The notes under the pieces were generated by a model that was given only the letters and a program-made list of their open reading frames with translations, was not told where the DNA came from and did not search any database. This document shows positions 1 to 7,564 of a stretch of DNA of 64,000 bases, one piece after another. The first letter of the stretch is position 1. Each line of letters opens with the position of its first letter. The position numbers and the translations under genes were made by a program. The DNA is from JBOGOC01 sp050747525 (GTDB lineage Bacteria > Acidobacteriota > Polarisedimenticolia > JACPZX01 > DASXTC01), in NCBI GenBank assembly GCA_050747525.1, contig JBOGOC010000045.1, positions 62,001 to 126,000 of the forward strand, in the 5' to 3' direction.

Positions 1-339
1 AACAACCGCCCCGCGCAGCTCCTACGCAACGAAGGCGGAGCGCAGGCGGGTCACTGGATGATCCTTGTGCTGCAGGGAGCGCGCGGCAACGTCGACGCCA
101 TCGGGGCGCGTGTCCGGGTCACTCCGCGCGGCCCCGGGAGCACGCCGCGCGTCCAGACTCTCGAGGTCAGAGCGGGCTCGAGCTACCTGTCCCAGAACGA
201 CGTCCGGCTGCACGTCGGCCTCGGCCGGGCGACGGCCGCCGACATCGAGGTCCGCTGGCCAGGCGGTGGCGTGCAGAGCTTCCCCGGGGTGAACGCGGAC
301 CGCATCGTCACCCTCACGCGCCTGCCGGGTACCCGCTGA
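1..339 (+). CDS. C-terminal end of an ASPIC/UnbV (CRTAC1-like) secreted protein, cut by the window edge
   Basis: An open frame enters from the left edge and stops with TGA at 337-339, giving about 112 residues. The order is typical of the end of FG-GAP/ASPIC proteins: a short LLRNEGG motif, a HWM(I)LVLQG strand, the NVDAIGARV signature, then SSYLSQND and a VRWPGGGVQ strand. These are the hallmarks of the ASPIC/UnbV domain (also called CRTAC1 C-terminal), an extracellular beta domain that follows FG-GAP calcium-binding repeats. The upstream part, with signal peptide and repeats, must lie outside the window, so total length and start are unknown. The next gene is convergent, beginning 12 nt later on the other strand. 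Confidence 0.85.
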   Translation, partial: NNRPAQLLRNEGGAQAGHWMILVLQGARGNVDAIGARVRVTPRGPGSTPRVQTLEVRAGSSYLSQNDVRLHVGLGRATAADIEVRWPGGGVQSFPGVNADRIVTLTRLPGTR

Positions 340-351
340 AGCCGCCGAGTC

Positions 352-1896
352 TCAGGGATTGGTGACCCAGAGCCAGTAGTTGCCGTAGATCCCAAAGTCC
401 GCGGCGTGAGTGATGCGCAGGTAGTAGACGCCGTCGGCCGGTGCCGTCCAGACCACCAGGGACGAATCGTCGCCAGTCGCCCTGTTGTTGTTCGAGGCCA
501 GCACGGTGGAACCGTTGGTGCCCAGCAGCTCGAGCATGGTGTTGCCGTCGCTCAGCAGCCACACGGTCTGAGCCGTGTAAGTCAGCCCGCCCGTGGCCGT
601 GAAAGCGTAGTAGTCCGTGTCGGCCGCGCCCACGCCGTTGCCATCCTGATCGTAGAAGAACGTGGCACCCAGCGGGGGGTTGCCCACGGTGATCAGCGTC
701 GCCGTGGCCGCAGTGTTGTTCACCTCGGAGCCGTCCTCGATGTACTGGATGACGCGGTCGCCGAAAATGGCCTGCATCGCCGGCAGGAAGCCGTTGTTCA
801 CGACGAACCAGCCGTCCCAGAAGTCTTCGGTCGACTTGTTGAGGGCCGTGCGGACGTAGTCGCGCTGAACCTGCCACACTTCCGAGTCGGGCAGCACGAG
901 CAGGTCGTGGGCGTCGTCCACGCCGGGCGTCGTGTCGGGGGTGGAGGGGCCGTCATTGATGTCCCACAGGACCATGATGACGTTCATCTCGCTCGTCGCG
1001 CCCTGGCAGAGGTACTGGGTGTCGGTCTCCAGGTCGGCATAGCGCACGAGGCTACCCGGGCCGGCCGGTCCTCCATTGCTGCGCATGTAGATGTTGGAGC
1101 CCGCGAGGCCGGCGTACCGCAGGGACGAGTTGCCGAAGTAGGTCGCGTAGCCCTCCTCGTAGGCAAGCCGGATGTCCTCGGTGCAATTCGAAAAGGTGTG
1201 GGCCGTGTCGGGAGAATCGCTGGCCGAGTACTGGTAGATGAAGAAGTGCCCCATCTCGTGCAGCAGCACCGTGTCGTCGTACCCGCCGCTGTCGCGCAGA
1301 AAGATCTGCCGGCTGTTCTGGCTGTAGGTGGAGTCGCCCTGCCCGCGGTCAATCTTCCAGACCGTGGCCAGGCTCGCCGTGGGGCGAGACCCCGTGAGGG
1401 ACGCGATGTAGTCGGCGCCGCGCACCATCTGGTCGAAGATGTTGAAGACCTCGCCCCCCTGGCCCTTGAGCGCCGTGATGGTGCCGAAGTTCACGTTGAC
1501 GGTGGGATTGTGGTTGACGACGTCGCTGCCGCGCACGGTGTAGAAATTGGACTTGGTCGAGCTTCGGACGTCGATGAACAGACCCGGGGTGCGCGTCGAG
1601 CGGGAGGCCACGCGCACGTAAACGGTGCGGGTGCTGGAGTCGACCACGGGGATGCTGAAGAATCCACCTGCATCCGTGGGACCGGTGGCCAGGACGCGGT
1701 TCCTGCTGTCCAGAACCTCCACGTCGGCGAACCGGATGTTGAGCGAAGGCTCGGGGCCGGTGAACCCGGTCTGATCGTAGGCGCGGTCGACGTACACGAA
1801 CCGTCCGCTCGCCGTCCAGTTGGCAAGAGCCATGGACGGAGCCAGAGCGGCGGCGGAAAGGGTTGCGGCGAGCGCCAGTGCGCGACGATGGTTCAT
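352..1896 (-). CDS. Secreted HExxH metalloprotease-like protein with a PPC-type C-terminal domain
   Basis: This 514-residue protein starts with a clear signal peptide (about 1-25, cleavage after ALA). A zinc-binding HEMGH motif lies at residues 213-217, and a downstream EEGYA at 247-251 could supply the third ligand, as in gluzincin-type peptidases. An N-terminal beta region (about 27-140) looks like a carboxypeptidase-regulatory or Ig-like fold. Residues about 395-505 resemble the bacterial pre-peptidase C-terminal (PPC) domain, with a TDYYAF strand and a VYYLRI strand. I cannot assign a known peptidase family, and proteolytic activity is inferred from the motif. Its ATG overlaps the TGA of the upstream gene (ATGA), so the two are probably translationally coupled and may act together outside the cell. 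Confidence 0.75.
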   Translation of the reverse strand: MNHRRALALAATLSAAALAPSMALANWTASGRFVYVDRAYDQTGFTGPEPSLNIRFADVEVLDSRNRVLATGPTDAGGFFSIPVVDSSTRTVYVRVASRSTRTPGLFIDVRSSTKSNFYTVRGSDVVNHNPTVNVNFGTITALKGQGGEVFNIFDQMVRGADYIASLTGSRPTASLATVWKIDRGQGDSTYSQNSRQIFLRDSGGYDDTVLLHEMGHFFIYQYSASDSPDTAHTFSNCTEDIRLAYEEGYATYFGNSSLRYAGLAGSNIYMRSNGGPAGPGSLVRYADLETDTQYLCQGATSEMNVIMVLWDINDGPSTPDTTPGVDDAHDLLVLPDSEVWQVQRDYVRTALNKSTEDFWDGWFVVNNGFLPAMQAIFGDRVIQYIEDGSEVNNTAATATLITVGNPPLGATFFYDQDGNGVGAADTDYYAFTATGGLTYTAQTVWLLSDGNTMLELLGTNGSTVLASNNNRATGDDSSLVVWTAPADGVYYLRITHAADFGIYGNYWLWVTNP

Positions 1897-2384
1897 CGAC
1901 GGCCTCCATCCGGATCGACCGATCCCTGATACTGAAGCGAATCCCCGACCACCTCGGGCTGCCGCTCGGGAGCGAGAGGCACCATCAGGTTCATCCGCTG
2001 GCGCTGGACGGAGCCGTCCGCCCGGCGCGCTTCGACCCAGAAGCCGAGGTCATTGTCTTCGCCGGCGCGAAGGTCCACCGGGAGCCGAAGGACACCTTGC
2101 TCACCCTTGCGAAGCACCAGGTGTGCGAGGCGCTCTCCCTCGGAGCTGCTGAGAGTGACCGATGTGTCCGACGAGAGGGAGGTCAGGTTCACCCGGATCC
2201 TCCCCGTGACGTTCGAGCCCGCTTCGGTCATCGCCTCCAGCACGACCGAGGCGTTCAGGTCGGCGGCAGGCTCGGCAGGTCTTCCGGCCGGAGTGGCCGC
2301 CTGACCCTGCAGGGGGCTTCTCGCTTGGCCGGCGATCAGCAAAACTGACAGTGCGAGTGAGAACATGACGAATTTTGTATTCAT
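1893..2384 (-). CDS. Small secreted protein, unknown function
   Basis: 163 residues from the ATG at 2384. I prefer this start to an upstream in-frame ATG because GGAG lies about 9 nt before it and it opens directly into a signal peptide (MNTKFVMFSLALSVLL). The mature part (about 40-140) is predicted beta-strand-rich, with alternating polar and hydrophobic residues (VTGRIRVNLTSLSSD, SVTLSSSEG). The tail reads VGDSLQYQGSVDPDGGRR. I recognise no family. Its stop overlaps the start of the HExxH protein by four bases, so it is the first gene of a two-gene unit. A chaperone, inhibitor or partner role for the protease-like product is possible but unproven. Confidence 0.7.
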   Translation of the reverse strand: MNTKFVMFSLALSVLLIAGQARSPLQGQAATPAGRPAEPAADLNASVVLEAMTEAGSNVTGRIRVNLTSLSSDTSVTLSSSEGERLAHLVLRKGEQGVLRLPVDLRAGEDNDLGFWVEARRADGSVQRQRMNLMVPLAPERQPEVVGDSLQYQGSVDPDGGRR

Positions 2385-2443
2385 GTCTCGAGGCTCCGGG
2401 CGGTTTGACTGGAAAACAAAGCGGCAGAAGGCGCCCAAATATA

Positions 2444-2472
2444 CATCTATTGATCTGGCGAAACCGCATCAA
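2444..2472 (-). promoter_or_regulatory. Sigma-70-type promoter for the 2384/1896 gene pair
   Basis: On the minus strand TTGATG (2472-2467) is followed after 17 nt by TAGATG (2449-2444). This predicts a start near 2437 and a leader of about 53 nt. The surrounding sequence is clearly more AT-rich than the coding DNA. Confidence 0.5.
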
Positions 2473-2501
2473 TCGATGTTTTTTCAGCATACCTGCGACT
2501 T

Positions 2502-2517
2502 GGTGACAACAGTCACA
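2502..2517. promoter_or_regulatory. CRP/FNR-like operator (GGTGA-N6-TCACA)
   Basis: The plus strand reads GGTGACAACAGTCACA, which on the other strand is TGTGA-N6-TCACC. This is one base from the CRP consensus TGTGA-N6-TCACA. The centre is about 72 bp upstream of the predicted start of the 2384 promoter, a helical phase used by class I CRP activation. A second site with identical half-sites lies at 29911-29926. Confidence 0.45.
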
Positions 2518-2558
2518 CAATCAGATCGCTGGTGAGCGCGGTCGGCGTGGGCCTTCCG

Positions 2559-4988
2559 TCAGTCGCCGCGCAGAACGAGGGCGGGATCGGTGATGACGGC
2601 GCGGCGTGCAGGGAGCCAGCTCGCCAGCAGCGCCACGCAGGCCAGAAGGAGCACGGTGCCACCGAAGGTGAGTGGATCCCACGCGCTCACGTCATAGAGC
2701 AGGGGTGCCATGAGCCGGGCGCCCAGGCAGGCTCCGGCCACGCCCGCCGCCAGGCCGAGCAGGGTCAGCTTCATGCCCTGCCCCACCACCAGCCTCAGGA
2801 TGTCCATGGGACGCGCTCCGAGCGCCATGCGGATGCCGACCTCGCGCGTGCGCCTGCGCACGGCGCACGCCATGACCCCGTAGATCCCGACGGCGGCCAG
2901 GGTCAGCGCGAGCAGGCCGAACGAGCCGAACAGGAGCATGGTGAAGCGGGGACGGGCCACGGAGAGGTCGATCAACTCCTCCATGGAGCGGATGCCGGTG
3001 ATGGCCAGCAGGGGATCGGCCTCCGTCACGGCACCGCGCGCCAGGCCGGACAGGGCGTCCGGATCCCCATGGGTCTTCAGGACCACGTACATGGCGCGCT
3101 CCGCGCCTCCCGCCACGGCGGGCACCTGCTCGTGCAGAAGGAACACCTCCGAAGGAGGCGGCTCGTTCAGCCCGAAGCTGCGGGTGTCTCCCGCCACGCC
3201 CACGACCGTGATCCAGGGCATGTCATCCGTGAACCTGATTCTTCGGCCGAGCGGATCCGCCTGAGGCCACAGGATGCGCGCGGTGGTCTGGTTCACGATC
3301 GCCACCGGCACCGACGATGCGTGGTCCTGCCCGCCGAACGTCCGCCCGCCCAGGATGGGGATGGAGAGCGCCCGGAAGTAGTCGCGGGTGACGAACCGCA
3401 GGTTGGGCGAGGGGGCCGCCTGTCCCGGAGGCAGAGGCCGCCCCTCCACGTCGACGTCCCAGTTGAAGCCCTGGGAGACCGGGGGCAGCTCCGAGGCCGC
3501 GGCGGCGATCTGCACGCCGGGGAGCCCGCGGACCCGATCGAGCAGGTTGGCGTAGAACGCCGTGGTCGCGGCCGCATCGTAGCGAGCCGCGGGAAGCGAG
3601 AGGTCGACCGTGAGCATGCGGCGGGAATCGAACCCCGGGTCCTCGGCGCGAAGCGCGTGGAAGCTGCGAACCAGCAGCGCCGCGCCAACCACCACCATGA
3701 CGGCCAGGGCGACCTGCACGACCACGAGCGAGCGGCCGACACGTTGCTGCCTGCCACCGGCCGTGGCGCCGCGCCCCTCGTCCTTGAGTGTCGCGAAGAG
3801 GCCGCCGCGCGCCGTCTGCAGCGCCGGGGCCAGGCCGAAGAGCAACCCGGTCATCACGGCCAGGACGAGCGTGACGACGCCGACCGTGGCATCGATGCCG
3901 ATCTCCTCCACTCGTGGGATGGCGTTGGGGTTCACGGCCAGAAGCAGCCTCAGGCCCCACGTGCACAGCAGCGCGCCGCCGGCCGCGCCCAGGAAGGAAA
4001 GCAGCAGGCTCTCGGTGAGCAGCTGGCGCACCACGCGCCCGCGGCCCGCTCCCATCGCCAGACGCACCGCCATCTCGCGCTGCCTGGCCTCCGCTCTCGC
4101 CAGCAGCAGGTTGGCCACGTTGGCGCAGCCCATCAGGAGCACCAGTCCCACCGCGCCCAGCAGCACGAGCAGCGCGGGCCTGACCTCGCCCACCATCTCG
4201 TCGTGCATCGAGACGATGGTGGCGCCGTAGCCCATGCTCTCGGCATAGACGTGGGCGTACTGCTCGTTGAGCCGGCGGGTGAGCGCGTTCAGCTCGCGCT
4301 GCGCCGCCTCGATGGTCACGTGGGGGCGCAGCCGCGCCACCACGCTCAGGAAGTTGTTGGCGCGCTGCGCGGGGTCGGGGTTGACGAAGAAGGGAATGAA
4401 GATCTCGGCGCGGTACGGTGTCACTCCGGGCGGAAGGATCCCGACGACCCGGCGGCTGACACCGTTGAGCATGATCGGGCGGCCCAGCAGCGCGGGATCG
4501 CCCCCGAAGCGGCTCCGCCAGGCCTCGTTCGAGACGATCGCCACCGGCTCGACTCCGGTGCGCCCTTCGTCTCCCTCGAAGTTGCGCCCCATCATCGGCT
4601 GGATGCCGAGCACCGGGAAGAGGTCTCTCGAAGCCGACATCCCGCGCAGGATGGCGGGCTCGCCCTCGCCCGTCAGGGTGAGGGTGGCGCCGGTGTACAC
4701 GGCCGCGTTCTCGAACACGTGCGCCAGGCTCTTGTAATCGATGAACTCCGGCTGTGAGACCGCGTAACGCTCGATCCCCGAGCCGCGGAACGCGGTGAAG
4801 AGGCGGACCAGCTGGTCCGGCTCGTGGTAGGGGAGCGGTCGAAGCAGCACACCATTGACCACGCTCACGATCGCGGTGTTGGCTCCGATGCCCAGCGCCA
4901 GGGTGAGGATGGCCACCAGAGCGAACCCGGGGTTCCGCATCAGGGTTCGCAGCCCGTACCGGACGTCCTGAACCAGGGCATCCAGCAT
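2559..4988 (-). CDS. ADOP-family permease (MacB/FtsX-like)
   Basis: 809 residues. The N-terminus shows the ADOP signature: a QDVRYGLRTL stretch, then the first membrane segment with [11 protein letters not shown], then LLRPLPY. A periplasmic MacB-type core domain (about 60-240) is followed by an FtsX-type three-helix membrane domain (about 265-400, with ANVANLLLARAEARQREMAV). A second periplasmic domain and a second FtsX-type domain follow (about 680-800, with RTREVGIRMALGA and a final WLPARRA). This is the duplicated-permease plan known as acidobacterial duplicated orphan permease. No ATPase is encoded nearby, and the exported substrate is unknown. It starts 9 nt after the stop of the ADOP gene upstream and shares its operon. 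Confidence 0.9.
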   Translation of the reverse strand: MLDALVQDVRYGLRTLMRNPGFALVAILTLALGIGANTAIVSVVNGVLLRPLPYHEPDQLVRLFTAFRGSGIERYAVSQPEFIDYKSLAHVFENAAVYTGATLTLTGEGEPAILRGMSASRDLFPVLGIQPMMGRNFEGDEGRTGVEPVAIVSNEAWRSRFGGDPALLGRPIMLNGVSRRVVGILPPGVTPYRAEIFIPFFVNPDPAQRANNFLSVVARLRPHVTIEAAQRELNALTRRLNEQYAHVYAESMGYGATIVSMHDEMVGEVRPALLVLLGAVGLVLLMGCANVANLLLARAEARQREMAVRLAMGAGRGRVVRQLLTESLLLSFLGAAGGALLCTWGLRLLLAVNPNAIPRVEEIGIDATVGVVTLVLAVMTGLLFGLAPALQTARGGLFATLKDEGRGATAGGRQQRVGRSLVVVQVALAVMVVVGAALLVRSFHALRAEDPGFDSRRMLTVDLSLPAARYDAAATTAFYANLLDRVRGLPGVQIAAAASELPPVSQGFNWDVDVEGRPLPPGQAAPSPNLRFVTRDYFRALSIPILGGRTFGGQDHASSVPVAIVNQTTARILWPQADPLGRRIRFTDDMPWITVVGVAGDTRSFGLNEPPPSEVFLLHEQVPAVAGGAERAMYVVLKTHGDPDALSGLARGAVTEADPLLAITGIRSMEELIDLSVARPRFTMLLFGSFGLLALTLAAVGIYGVMACAVRRRTREVGIRMALGARPMDILRLVVGQGMKLTLLGLAAGVAGACLGARLMAPLLYDVSAWDPLTFGGTVLLLACVALLASWLPARRAVITDPALVLRGD

Positions 4989-4997
4989 GTCAGCGCC

Positions 4998-7421
4998 TCA
5001 CTCGCACCGGATGGCCGCTATCTGATCGCCGCGGGCGGCACGCCGGGCGGGCAGGTAGCACGCGCTCAGCGCCACCGCCGCCAGCAGCAGGAAGGTCGCA
5101 AGGAAGGTGACCGGGTCGACGGCGCTGACGCCGTACAGGAGTCCCTGCATGAGCCGGGTCAGGGCGAGGGCGCCCAGCAGTCCGATACCGGCCCCCACCA
5201 GCACCAGCGTCATCCCCTCGAAGATGACGAGCCTCAGCACGTCGCGCCTCTGGGCGCCGAGGGCCATGCGGATGCCGATCTCGCGCGTGCGCTGAGAGAC
5301 TGAGTAGCTGATGAGCCCGTAAATCCCCACCGAGGCCAGCGCGAGCGCCACCAGGGCGAAGAGGCCCAGCATCAGGGTGCTGAATCTCTGAGTCCCCACC
5401 GACGAGGAGACGATCTCCTCCATGGTCCTGACCTGCGCTATGGGCTGGTCCCTGTCCAGGTCTTGCACCACGCGGCGCACCGAAGCGGCCAGGGCAAGCG
5501 GCTCTCCGGACGTCCTGACCACGAGATCCCGCGGCGCAAAGAAGCCGACCTGCGCGTAAGGCAGGTAGATCTGAGGCCGCGGATCGGCGCCCAGGTCGAA
5601 CTGATGGACGTCCTTCACCACGCCGACGACAGTCCAGTAGGGGTTGCCGGAGGCCGAGGGGCCCGATTTGATGCGCCGCCCGACCGGGTCTTCGCCGCTC
5701 CAGTGAAGCCGGGCCATCGACTCGCTGATCACCGCGACCGGCTGCGAGCCGTCCCTGTCTGCGCCGGTGAACGGGCGGCCTCCCGTCACGGGGATCCCCA
5801 TGGTGCGGAAGTAGTCGGGGCTGACGACGCGCGTCACCACGATGATCTCGCGCCCGGGGGGAGGATCCGGGCGCCCTTCGATGCTGATGCCGATGGAGTT
5901 GCCGGTGAATGTGAGCGGCAGGTTGGTGGTGACCGCGGCGGACTCGACTCCCGGCAGCGCCTCGAGCCCGCTCAGCAGCTCGGTGTAGAACGCCGAGCGG
6001 CGCTCCGCCTGGCGGTACGTCGTCTCCGAGAGCGCGATTCTCATGGTGAGCAGCCGGCCGGGATCGAACCCCGGATCCACGTGCCGCAGGCGGACGAAGC
6101 TGTTCATCAGGAGCCCCGCCCCGATCAGCAGCACGAGCGACACGGCAATCTCGGACGCCACCAGAGCCCCGCGCACCCGCCGCGCCATGCGCCCGGAAGA
6201 CGACCCTCGGGTGCCTTCCTTCAGGCCGTCGCTCAGCTGGCGTGAAGCCTGGACGGCGGGCGCCAGGCCGAACATCAGGCCCGTGATCACCGAGACGGCC
6301 ATGGCGAAGACCATCACGGCGGCGCCGAGAGTGACGTCCTTCACCTGCGCCAGGGCATCCGGGAGGAACGTCTTCATCAGGCCGATGCCCCATTGGGACA
6401 GCAGCAGGCCCGCGCAGCCACCCAGCGCCGCCAGCACGAGGCTCTCGGTCAGGAACTGCCGCACCAGCTGCCGCCGCTCCGCGCCGAGCGCCACCCGGAT
6501 CGAGATCTCCTTCTGCCTCGCGGCGGTGCGCGCCAGCAGCAGGTTGGCGACGTTGGCGCACGCGATCAGGAGCACGAACCCCACCGCGCCCATCAGCACG
6601 AGCAGAGCGGGCCGTAGGTTGCCGACGAGCTGTTCGTGAAGCGGGACCACCACGGCCCCCACGTTCGTGTTGGACTGGGGATACAGCTCCTCGAGGCGGT
6701 GGGCGATCCCGGTCATCTCCGTCTGGGCCTGCGCCAGCGTCACGCCGGGCTTCAGGCGCGCCACCACCTTCAGGAAGTGAGAGCCTCGGCGGCCGGCCTC
6801 ATCGGCACTGAAGGCCATGGGGATCCAGATCTCGTCCTCCACGGCCGGAAACCGGAAGGAGGGCGCCATGACGCCGACCACCGTGACGCTCGCGCCGTTG
6901 AGCGCGAGCGGACTGCCGACGATGGCCGGATCGGAGCCGAACCGGCGCTGCCACAGCCCATGGCTGATGACCACCACCTGGTTGGCGCCGGGACGGTCTT
7001 CGTCGGGCGCGAACACGCGCCCCAGAAGCGGCTGCACGCCCAGCAGCGGGAAGAGGGTGGCCGAGACACGAGCGCCTTCGATGCGCTCGGGCTCTCCCGA
7101 GCCGGTCAGGTTGAATCCCACCGAGGCCATGGCCGCCATGCTCTCGAAGACCCCGTTCTGATCGCGCCAGTCGATGTAGTTGGCCGGAGAGGGCGTGTCG
7201 CGCGGGTAGCCGACCTTCGAGGCGTCCTCCCAGACCATCACCAGGCGGTCGGGGTCGGCGAAGGGGAGATCGCGCAGCAAGGTCGCGTGCACCACGCTGA
7301 AGATGGCGGTGTTGGCGCCGATTCCCAGAGCCAGCGTGGCGACGACGGCCAGGGTGAAGACGGGCGCCTTGCGGAGCCCGCGAAGGGCGTAGCGGAGGTC
7401 CCGTGTGAACGAATCGATCAT
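4998..7421 (-). CDS. ADOP-family permease (MacB/FtsX-like), first gene of a two-permease operon
   Basis: 807 residues from the ATG at 7421. The open frame extends further upstream, but the start at MIDSFTRDLRYALRG fits the family and the sigma-54 element placed 13 nt before it. The layout matches its neighbour: N-terminal membrane segment with [12 protein letters not shown], periplasmic MacB core, first FtsX domain (ANVANLLLARTAARQKEI), second periplasmic domain, and a last membrane domain with RTREIGIRMALGA and [12 protein letters not shown]. There is no ABC ATPase gene in the window. It has the same length as the ADOP gene at 14234-16657 and the same type of promoter and operator, so the two operons are probably co-regulated. 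Confidence 0.9.
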   Translation of the reverse strand: MIDSFTRDLRYALRGLRKAPVFTLAVVATLALGIGANTAIFSVVHATLLRDLPFADPDRLVMVWEDASKVGYPRDTPSPANYIDWRDQNGVFESMAAMASVGFNLTGSGEPERIEGARVSATLFPLLGVQPLLGRVFAPDEDRPGANQVVVISHGLWQRRFGSDPAIVGSPLALNGASVTVVGVMAPSFRFPAVEDEIWIPMAFSADEAGRRGSHFLKVVARLKPGVTLAQAQTEMTGIAHRLEELYPQSNTNVGAVVVPLHEQLVGNLRPALLVLMGAVGFVLLIACANVANLLLARTAARQKEISIRVALGAERRQLVRQFLTESLVLAALGGCAGLLLSQWGIGLMKTFLPDALAQVKDVTLGAAVMVFAMAVSVITGLMFGLAPAVQASRQLSDGLKEGTRGSSSGRMARRVRGALVASEIAVSLVLLIGAGLLMNSFVRLRHVDPGFDPGRLLTMRIALSETTYRQAERRSAFYTELLSGLEALPGVESAAVTTNLPLTFTGNSIGISIEGRPDPPPGREIIVVTRVVSPDYFRTMGIPVTGGRPFTGADRDGSQPVAVISESMARLHWSGEDPVGRRIKSGPSASGNPYWTVVGVVKDVHQFDLGADPRPQIYLPYAQVGFFAPRDLVVRTSGEPLALAASVRRVVQDLDRDQPIAQVRTMEEIVSSSVGTQRFSTLMLGLFALVALALASVGIYGLISYSVSQRTREIGIRMALGAQRRDVLRLVIFEGMTLVLVGAGIGLLGALALTRLMQGLLYGVSAVDPVTFLATFLLLAAVALSACYLPARRAARGDQIAAIRCE

Positions 7422-7434
7422 GCCGCAGCGGTCT

Positions 7435-7448
7435 GCAACCGCCGTGCC
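7435..7448 (-). promoter_or_regulatory. Sigma-54 -24/-12 promoter of the ADOP operon
   Basis: The minus strand reads GGCACGGCGGTTGC, that is GG-N10-GC with the GGCACG and TTGC blocks of the sigma-54 consensus. The last C is 13 nt before the ATG at 7421, so transcription should begin about 2 nt before the start codon. The same element in the same position precedes the ADOP gene at 16657. Confidence 0.7.
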
Positions 7449-7478
7449 GGAAGGGCCCCGGGCTGCCGCCCTGCGCTC

Positions 7479-7516
7479 TGTCCGTTCGTGGGACAGCGTC
7501 ATCCCGGAACCGGACA
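7479..7516. promoter_or_regulatory. 38-bp inverted repeat, candidate activator site for the ADOP operon
   Basis: Outer arms TGTCCG (7479-7484) and CGGACA (7511-7516) are inverted copies, with inner GTGGGAC and TCCCGGAAC blocks. The site lies 30 nt upstream of the -24 element of the sigma-54 promoter. It matches the site at 16735-16772 at 32 of 38 positions with no gaps. It could bind an NtrC-type activator as two dimers. Confidence 0.65.
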
Positions 7517-7564
7517 GGGTATGATGGGCGACTGACGCACGTTCATCAGGGATTCCGGCCACGC

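Noticed and set aside
2532..4757. Long open frame on the plus strand, opposite an ADOP permease
   Set aside because: It mirrors the permease codons, is full of His, Arg, Gly and Gln without any domain, and lacks a ribosome site. Such antisense frames are common at this GC content; those at 50658-54611 and 59626-61962 on the minus strand are the same.
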